Origin: an uncultured Ancrocorticia sp.
GTDB lineage: Bacteria > Actinomycetota > Actinomycetes > Actinomycetales > Actinomycetaceae
NCBI GenBank assembly: GCA_905373325.1
Contig: CAJPTB010000096.1
Location: 1 to 7,058 of the forward strand
Length of the DNA: 7,058 bases
Direction: 5' to 3'
Made by a program: the position numbers and the translations under genes. Below, piece by piece: positions 1 through 4,809 of this stretch (position 1 is the stretch's first letter; every line of letters starts with the position of its first letter). The notes beneath the pieces were generated by a model, which was not told the DNA's origin, searched no databases, and was given only the letters and a program-made list of their open reading frames with translations.

Positions 1-1
1 G

Positions 2-1528
2 ACCTTCCTTGCGGACATCGGGTTGACCAACTATTGGGGCTACAGCACGCTCGATTTCTTCGCCCCCGAACCCAGCTACGCGACGCAGGCCGCACAGGAG
101 GCCGGCCCCCAAGCCGTCATAGACGAGGTCAAGGGCATGGTCGCGGCCCTGCACGAGGCAGGAATCGAGGTGATCCTCGACGTCGTCTACAACCATACGT
201 GCGAAGGCGGCGGCGACGGGCCGACGATTTCGTGGCGGGGCATCGACAACACCTCCTATTACATGGCTCAACCGGACAACCCCGGGCGCCTCATGGACAC
301 CACGGGATGCGGCAATTCGCTCGATTTCCGACGACGATCCGTGCTCCTTTTGGCGCTCAACTCACTGCGTTACTGGGCGGACAAAATCGGGGTCGACGGT
401 TTCCGATTCGACCTCGCCGTGACCCTGGGGCGCAACGGGGAGCATTTCGACACGAACCACCCCTTCCTCATGGCCATGTTGACCGACCCGATCCTCGGCA
501 GCCTCAAGCTGGTCAACGAACCCTGGGATCTCGGACCCTTCGGTTGGCGGACAGGCCAGTTCCCGGCCCCGATGGCCGATTGGAACGACCATTTCCGCAA
601 CACGATGCGCTCGTTCTGGGTTGCCGATCCGCGGGTGCTCGCGCACGGCGGCAGCGGCGGCGACCTGCGAGACATAGCGACGCGGCTGGCCGGATCGGCC
701 GACCTTTTCGGCCATGGGCGCCTGCCCGGCGGCCGCGGCGTGTACGCCTCGATCAATTTCATAACGGCCCACGACGGATTCACGCTGCACGACCTCGTCT
801 CGTACGACGCCAAGCACAACGAGGCCAACCGCGAGGACAATCGCGACGGGACCACAAACAACCTCTCCTGGAACTTCGGATTCGAAGGCGCGGCCGATGC
901 GCCCGGCCCCGTCAAAGCGGAGCGGCGCAAGGCCATGCGCAACCTCCTGGGGACGCTCATCCTCTCCGCCGGAACCCCCATGATCACCGCCGGCGACGAA
1001 TTCGGGCGAACCCAAAAAGGCAACAACAACGCCTATTGCCAGGACAACGAGCTGACCTGGGTGAATTGGGATCTGGCCCCGTGGCAGCGCGATCTGTGGG
1101 AGACGACGGCTTGCCTCCTGCGTCTGCGCAGGGAGTCGAATGCGTGCCGCCCCACCGGCTTTTACACCGAAACGTCCTACAAGGGCGACGTTCTCACCGA
1201 TTTGGACTGGTTCGACGCCGAAGGCAATCCCATGCCCCAATACCTTTGGTTCGACCGCGGCTACCGGACGATCCAAATGCTGCGCTCGGGACGGGAAAAA
1301 GACAACGACGTCCTCGTCATCCTCAACGGCTCGCCCCACGACAAGGAGATTCACCTGCCGGAGGGCCGCGGAACCATTTTCCGCCTGGCTTGGGATTCGG
1401 CCTGGGAACGCCCTAAGGCGAACCAGCCCTCCTACGCCCCCGGAGCAAGGACGTCGATCGGCGCACTGTCGATGCAGGTGTACACCGCACCGCCGGGGCC
1501 ATGCGAAACGGCGGCTCCGGCAGGCTGA
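2..1528 (+). CDS. glgX: Glycogen debranching enzyme GlgX (isoamylase-type, GH13), 5' partial
   Basis: This is the C-terminal part of a GH13 alpha-amylase-superfamily debranching enzyme, which in this family hydrolyses alpha-1,6 branches of glycogen limit dextrins in the cytoplasm. The frame is open from base 2; the TTG at 23 is an internal Leu codon, because the upstream residues (TFLADIG) continue the family motif ending in NYWGYSTLDFFAPEP. Numbering from that TTG, the four GH13 regions are present: DVVYNHT (53-59), GFRFD with nucleophile Asp130, NEPWD with acid/base Glu166, and AHD with transition-state Asp251. Further family blocks are GCGNSLDF (95-102), the KHNEANREDNRDG stretch (264-276) and GTPMITAGDEFGRTQ-like residues (317-331). 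About 508 residues are visible; GlgX proteins are usually near 650-720, so roughly 150-200 residues, including the CBM48 domain, lie left of the window. One oddity is NEPWD where most relatives have AEPWD. TreX-like or isoamylase names would fit almost equally well. The catalytic set is complete, so the enzyme is probably active. Confidence 0.93.
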   Translation, partial: TFLADIGLTNYWGYSTLDFFAPEPSYATQAAQEAGPQAVIDEVKGMVAALHEAGIEVILDVVYNHTCEGGGDGPTISWRGIDNTSYYMAQPDNPGRLMDTTGCGNSLDFRRRSVLLLALNSLRYWADKIGVDGFRFDLAVTLGRNGEHFDTNHPFLMAMLTDPILGSLKLVNEPWDLGPFGWRTGQFPAPMADWNDHFRNTMRSFWVADPRVLAHGGSGGDLRDIATRLAGSADLFGHGRLPGGRGVYASINFITAHDGFTLHDLVSYDAKHNEANREDNRDGTTNNLSWNFGFEGAADAPGPVKAERRKAMRNLLGTLILSAGTPMITAGDEFGRTQKGNNNAYCQDNELTWVNWDLAPWQRDLWETTACLLRLRRESNACRPTGFYTETSYKGDVLTDLDWFDAEGNPMPQYLWFDRGYRTIQMLRSGREKDNDVLVILNGSPHDKEIHLPEGRGTIFRLAWDSAWERPKANQPSYAPGARTSIGALSMQVYTAPPGPCETAAPAG

Positions 1529-1667
1529 CGGGCGAACCTACTAGACTGTGTGTCAGAAAACGCGTCTGGCGGCTTAGTGCGTCCGACTGCGAACCGAACC
1601 GACGACGAGAACCAAGCTGCGCGTCAGATGAGACGAACCATGCGTCCGACGCCGAAAGAAGGGACAT
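1529..1667 (+). other. glgX-trpS intergenic region / trpS leader
   Basis: This gap contains no convincing gene. It holds a 10-base direct repeat, TGCGTCCGAC, at 1578-1587 and 1641-1650. It also holds a small hairpin, GTCAGA (1552-1557) against TCTGGC (1565-1570), with a 7-base loop and one G-T pair. There is no T-run after the hairpin, so it does not look like a terminator for glgX. TAGACT at 1542-1547 resembles a -10 element but has no matching -35 at a proper distance. Whether trpS has its own promoter here or is read through from glgX cannot be decided from the sequence. Confidence 0.45.
1655..1664 (+). promoter_or_regulatory. Ribosome binding site of trpS
   Basis: AAAGAAGGGA ends 3 bases before the ATG at 1668. 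The spacing is short but workable. It supports this ATG, and with it the long N-terminal extension of TrpRS, over the in-frame GTG at 1875. Starting at that GTG would begin the protein directly at the catalytic core, and no comparable purine-rich site precedes it. Confidence 0.6.
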
Positions 1668-2840
1668 ATGACCGAGGACAATCGGGCTGCCGACGCCGGG
1701 GCGCTCAGCGGCGGCCGGGCTGGCGACGCCCATCGATCCGACGAGGCCGGACCGGCGACCGGCGGCAGGCAAGCCGCAGGCGAGGCGTCGGAGGCGAGCG
1801 CGACCCTCGCAAAGGCTCGCGACATTTCACGCAAGATCGAGAAGGCGATTGAGGAAGACCCCGGCCAGTTCCGCGTGTTGACGGGCGACCGGCCGACCGG
1901 CCACCTTCACATCGGCCACTATTTCGGCTCCCTCCACAACCGCGTGCGCCTCCAGAAGGCCGGAATCGAGACGTGGCTCGTCATCGCCGACTACCAGGTG
2001 ATCACCGACCGCGACGGCGTCGGCCCCATCGGGGAACGCGTCCGCTCGCTCGTTGCCGACTACCTCGCCGTGGGAATCGACCCGGCCAAGGCGACGATCT
2101 TCACCCATTCGGCTGTGCCCGCCCTCAATCAGCTCATGCTCCCCTTCCTTTCGCTCGTCACGGAATCCGAGCTTCACCGCAATCCGACGGTCAAGGCGGA
2201 GCTCGAAGCAGCGGGAAACCGGGCGATGTCCGGCCTCATGCTCACCTATCCCGTTCACCAGGCCGCCGACATCCTCTTCTGCAAGGCGAACCTCGTCCCC
2301 GTGGGCAAAGACCAGCTGCCGCACATCGAGCAGACGCGCGTCGTCGCCGACCGGTTCAATTCCCGCTACGGCAAGGTGTTTCCCCGCCCGCACGGCCTGC
2401 TTTCCGAAGCGGACATGATCCTCGGCCTCGACGGGGACAAGATGAGCAAATCCCGCAACAACACGATCGAGCTGCGAATGAGCGCCGACGAAACGGCCAA
2501 GCGGATCAAGAAGGCCGTAACCGACTCCGAGCGCTTCATCGCCTTCGACCCCGAGAATCGCCCGGAAGTCTCGAATCTTCTGACGCTCGCGGGCCTCGCC
2601 CAAGGGCGCTCGCCCCGCGAAATCGCCGAAGAGATCGGCGACGCCGGGGCTGGAAGGCTCAAAGCGGTCGTCACCGAGTCGCTCAACGACTTTCTCGCGC
2701 CGATCCGCGCCCGCCGCGCGGAGGTCGAGGCCGAACCCGGATACGTCGAGAAGGTCCTGCACGAGGGCAACGAGCGGGCGAACGCCATGGCAAACGCCAC
2801 CCTCGACGAGGTGCGCACGGCCATGAAGATGGTCTACTAG
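1668..2840 (+). CDS. trpS: Tryptophan--tRNA ligase (TrpRS, class Ic) with N-terminal extension
   Basis: The product is a class I aminoacyl-tRNA synthetase that charges tRNA-Trp using ATP and tryptophan in the cytoplasm. The catalytic core starts near residue 69 with RVLTGDRPTG. The HIGH signature is exact at residues 81-84 and the KMSKS loop is exact at 258-262. Other family blocks are IADYQVITDR (106-115), YPVHQAADIL (194-203) and VPVGKDQLPHIEQTR (210-224). The core of about 320 residues matches the compact bacterial enzyme. Ahead of it lie about 68 extra residues: roughly 1-45 are Ala/Gly/Asp/Glu-rich and look disordered, and 46-66 look like a charged helix. The ATG is supported by a purine-rich site just upstream. 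The gene follows glgX by 139 bases on the same strand. Some actinobacteria carry two TrpRS genes, one linked to resistance to tryptophan analogues; I cannot tell from one copy whether this is the only or an auxiliary one. Confidence 0.95.
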   Translation: MTEDNRAADAGALSGGRAGDAHRSDEAGPATGGRQAAGEASEASATLAKARDISRKIEKAIEEDPGQFRVLTGDRPTGHLHIGHYFGSLHNRVRLQKAGIETWLVIADYQVITDRDGVGPIGERVRSLVADYLAVGIDPAKATIFTHSAVPALNQLMLPFLSLVTESELHRNPTVKAELEAAGNRAMSGLMLTYPVHQAADILFCKANLVPVGKDQLPHIEQTRVVADRFNSRYGKVFPRPHGLLSEADMILGLDGDKMSKSRNNTIELRMSADETAKRIKKAVTDSERFIAFDPENRPEVSNLLTLAGLAQGRSPREIAEEIGDAGAGRLKAVVTESLNDFLAPIRARRAEVEAEPGYVEKVLHEGNERANAMANATLDEVRTAMKMVY

Positions 2841-2844
2841 AGGA

Positions 2845-2889
2845 GGCTTTGCGACGTCTGCCGTCGATCCGCGGCCGACGTCGCAAGCC
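2845..2889. terminator. Inverted repeat between convergent genes, probable bidirectional terminator
   Basis: The left arm (2845-2858, GGCTTTGCGACGTC) pairs with the right arm (2877-2889, GACGTCGCAAGCC) over 13 base pairs with one bulged T. The 18-base loop could add an inner GCCG/CGGC pairing (2860-2863 with 2872-2875). It begins 4 bases after the trpS stop codon and lies 39 bases beyond the stop of the facing gene. This is the usual place for a terminator shared by convergent genes. Neither side has a clear T-run, so it is a hairpin-only terminator of the kind often seen in high-GC actinobacteria, or it acts by protecting the mRNA 3' end. Confidence 0.7.
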
Positions 2890-2928
2890 GAAGGGCGCGC
2901 CCACCCCGGCCAAAATCGGCGATCGCGA

Positions 2929-4809
2929 TCATTCAGGGCCGTCGAGGATCAAACTCGCAAAGGCGTCGTATGCGATGGTTTCACGGCGCGGGCCCGCGAT
3001 GAAGGCGTCCCAATCGTCGACGAGGCAATCGTGGGTTCTGCCGACCTCGTCCTTGGTCTCGCCCCAGGTGAAGCCGCGCAGGTAATAGAAGGTCGCCCAT
3101 CGGCGGTGCTCCAAGGCCGACATGTAGCTCAGCAGCGGGTCGGCGGCGATGGCGTCGGCCTGCTCCGCCGCCGTCAGGCCCTCCAAGACCCGCTCCCAGT
3201 GGTTGATGAGCTGAAAGCCGTTGACTCCGGCGAAGGCCCGGGCCGTCGCGTCGAGCACGGCGCCTTTGACGTGGCGATGCAGGGCCTGCGCGAAGCTTGA
3301 CTCCTTCTTGACCGTGCTCAGCCCCGTCCACGCCTCTTGCGCGTTGATCGGCGGAAGCCCGCCGGCAATGCGGGCGTCCGTCTGAGCGTAGACGAGGTTG
3401 AAATGCCGTGCCTGCTCCAGGTAGCGCTCGGCGAGGATTGCCCCGGGGTTGAGCACCTCCGAGTCCAGGCCGAACAGGCGGATCCGCGAGCCTTCGGGCA
3501 TCGCATTGAGAATGGGATCGACGTCGGCGCGATGCGGGCACCACACGGCGGTGTTGATCCCCGCGAGCACGGGCATCATGAAATCGGCGGACAGGAGGGA
3601 TCCCCTGGCGTCTTCCAGGGCGTAGACGGCCGCGCTGAACGGATGCTCGGCGGAGATGCCCGCCAGTGCGTCACGCATGGCGCGGCTTTCGGGATTGAGG
3701 TCGAGGACGGTCAGATCGATGACTTTGGACAGATCCTCAACCTGCGCGAAGACGTCGTCGATCTGCTCGCCCACCCCGCGGCCCGCCGCCGTCACCCGCA
3801 GAGGCCTGTTCGGGCTGGTGATCCCCAGATTCGCCAGCATGGCCAGAAGCTCGCCGCCCACCTGCCCCATGCCGACGACGAGCACGTGCGGCTCGGCCAC
3901 GGCCGCGTCGATCTGTTCGAAAGTCAACCCGTTGTATGGAAGGACGCGGCCGGGCGCCTCGTTCCACGGGGCGGGGTCGCCGGCCATGAACCTGCGCGAA
4001 GCGTCCAGAGCGGGCGGCAGGATCGAAAACTCGCCCGACCCGAGGAGCTGATAGGAAGCCAGCTCCGAGAGGGAAAAGTAGTGCATGTCGAAATCGGGGA
4101 AATTGTCCATGTCCCGTTCGACGATCTCGCGCAGGCGGCGGCTCTCCGAATTGACGTGGACCGTCGCGCCCACGCCCTTCGGCGCCCGCGCCGCAAGCCA
4201 GCGAACGTGGCCGAAGGTGGCCGGCTCCGGCTCCATGGAGATGATCCCACGGGCCGACTCCAGGTGGATTCTGGCGATCGCCCTGGCCTCCTCGGCCGTG
4301 TCGTTGGCGTCGTAATCGAGGGCGACCACCTGGATTCCGGCGGACTTTAGGGAACGGACGTCGTCGAGCGGCGTCGTGTCCGGGACGACGCATACGACGC
4401 CGCTGGCCTCCTTCCAGCCAAGAATCTCGTGCATGATCGCCCGCGACCGCTCGCCGCACCCGAGCACCACCACGTGGTTGCCGGTCACCGGGTGGAGCCG
4501 CAGGCGCAGGTCGACCGCGAAAACCTCGAAGACGGCGAGAACGCCGGCCGCCGTCGTCATGGGCGCGAGCCATCGGGCAACCTCGTAGACGGGAGGCCCG
4601 GGGTCTCCCTCAAGCACGGAGTCGAAAAGGAAAAGCTTCATGACGGCGTACACCGTCATGGAGGCGTCCGTCCACGAGTTTCCGTTTTTCCCCCACTCGA
4701 CTTGCAATCCGGCTATGAGCGCCGCGAGGAAGGCCACCGCGGCGAAAATCTTGAAGTAGGGAGAGCGCGCAATCGACTTTCGGGGGGCGACTCCCTCACG
4801 GGCGTTCAC
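2929..4809 (-). CDS. Two-helix membrane protein with two TrkA-N-like Rossmann domains and a C-terminal RyR domain
   Basis: I do not recognise a named gene, but the domain order is readable. The basic N-terminus (1-20) is followed by a membrane helix at about 20-37, a 40-residue segment, and a second helix at about 79-99, then basic DLRLRL. The positive charges suggest both ends face the cytoplasm. A Rossmann-like domain starts at NHVVVLGCGERS (111-122), where the third glycine of GxGxxG is Ser122. A second starts at PHVLVVGMGQVG (307-318) with a complete GxGxxG. A helical linker (about 450-530) leads to an RyR-type domain: EHRRW (567-571), GFTWG (579-583) and HDCLVDDW (593-600). The layout recalls two-helix RCK potassium channels, but no TVGYG-like selectivity filter is seen between the helices, so an ion-channel role is doubtful. 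The GTG start overlaps the stop of the upstream propeller gene by 4 bases (GTGA), so the two are probably translated together. NAD(P) or nucleotide binding by the Rossmann domains and ligand sensing by RyR are inferences from the families. Confidence 0.82.
   Translation of the reverse strand: MNAREGVAPRKSIARSPYFKIFAAVAFLAALIAGLQVEWGKNGNSWTDASMTVYAVMKLFLFDSVLEGDPGPPVYEVARWLAPMTTAAGVLAVFEVFAVDLRLRLHPVTGNHVVVLGCGERSRAIMHEILGWKEASGVVCVVPDTTPLDDVRSLKSAGIQVVALDYDANDTAEEARAIARIHLESARGIISMEPEPATFGHVRWLAARAPKGVGATVHVNSESRRLREIVERDMDNFPDFDMHYFSLSELASYQLLGSGEFSILPPALDASRRFMAGDPAPWNEAPGRVLPYNGLTFEQIDAAVAEPHVLVVGMGQVGGELLAMLANLGITSPNRPLRVTAAGRGVGEQIDDVFAQVEDLSKVIDLTVLDLNPESRAMRDALAGISAEHPFSAAVYALEDARGSLLSADFMMPVLAGINTAVWCPHRADVDPILNAMPEGSRIRLFGLDSEVLNPGAILAERYLEQARHFNLVYAQTDARIAGGLPPINAQEAWTGLSTVKKESSFAQALHRHVKGAVLDATARAFAGVNGFQLINHWERVLEGLTAAEQADAIAADPLLSYMSALEHRRWATFYYLRGFTWGETKDEVGRTHDCLVDDWDAFIAGPRRETIAYDAFASLILDGPE

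Noticed and set aside
23..25. TTG at 23 as the real start of the debranching enzyme
   Set aside because: The frame is open to base 2, and the residues before it continue the conserved block; a start here would lack the whole N-terminal part of the enzyme.
362..1354. Long open frame on the - strand (330 codons) opposite glgX
   Set aside because: The opposite strand encodes all GlgX motifs. The translation is low-complexity Val/Gly/Arg/Glu-rich with no recognisable domain, as expected for antisense frames in GC-rich DNA.
1542..1547. TAGACT as a -10 promoter element for trpS
   Set aside because: No TTGACA-like hexamer lies 16-18 bases upstream; the nearest candidate (CTGACG at 1525-1530) is only 11 bases away.
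1550..1852. Small + strand open frame across the trpS leader and start
   Set aside because: It is Arg-rich, overlaps the trpS N-terminal codons in another frame and has no ribosome site; most likely a GC-frame artefact.
1827..2762. Long open frame on the - strand (311 codons) opposite trpS
   Set aside because: It lies wholly opposite the TrpRS catalytic core and its composition is that of a codon-position shadow; no domain is seen.
2849..3085. TTG-start open frame placed after the exact AGGAGG at 2841-2846
   Set aside because: The spacing is short (2 bases), the frame begins inside the terminator hairpin and runs antisense into the RyR gene, and the product is an Arg/Pro-rich shadow sequence.
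3285..4000. CCTGCGCGAAG occurring three times in the RyR gene
   Set aside because: The copies encode unrelated positions in the protein, lie in different codon contexts and have irregular spacing; chance in GC-rich coding DNA.
3337..4350. Long open frame on the + strand (337 codons) opposite the RyR-domain gene
   Set aside because: It is the mirror of the Rossmann-domain coding sequence, rich in His, Arg and Gly, with no ribosome site or family motif.
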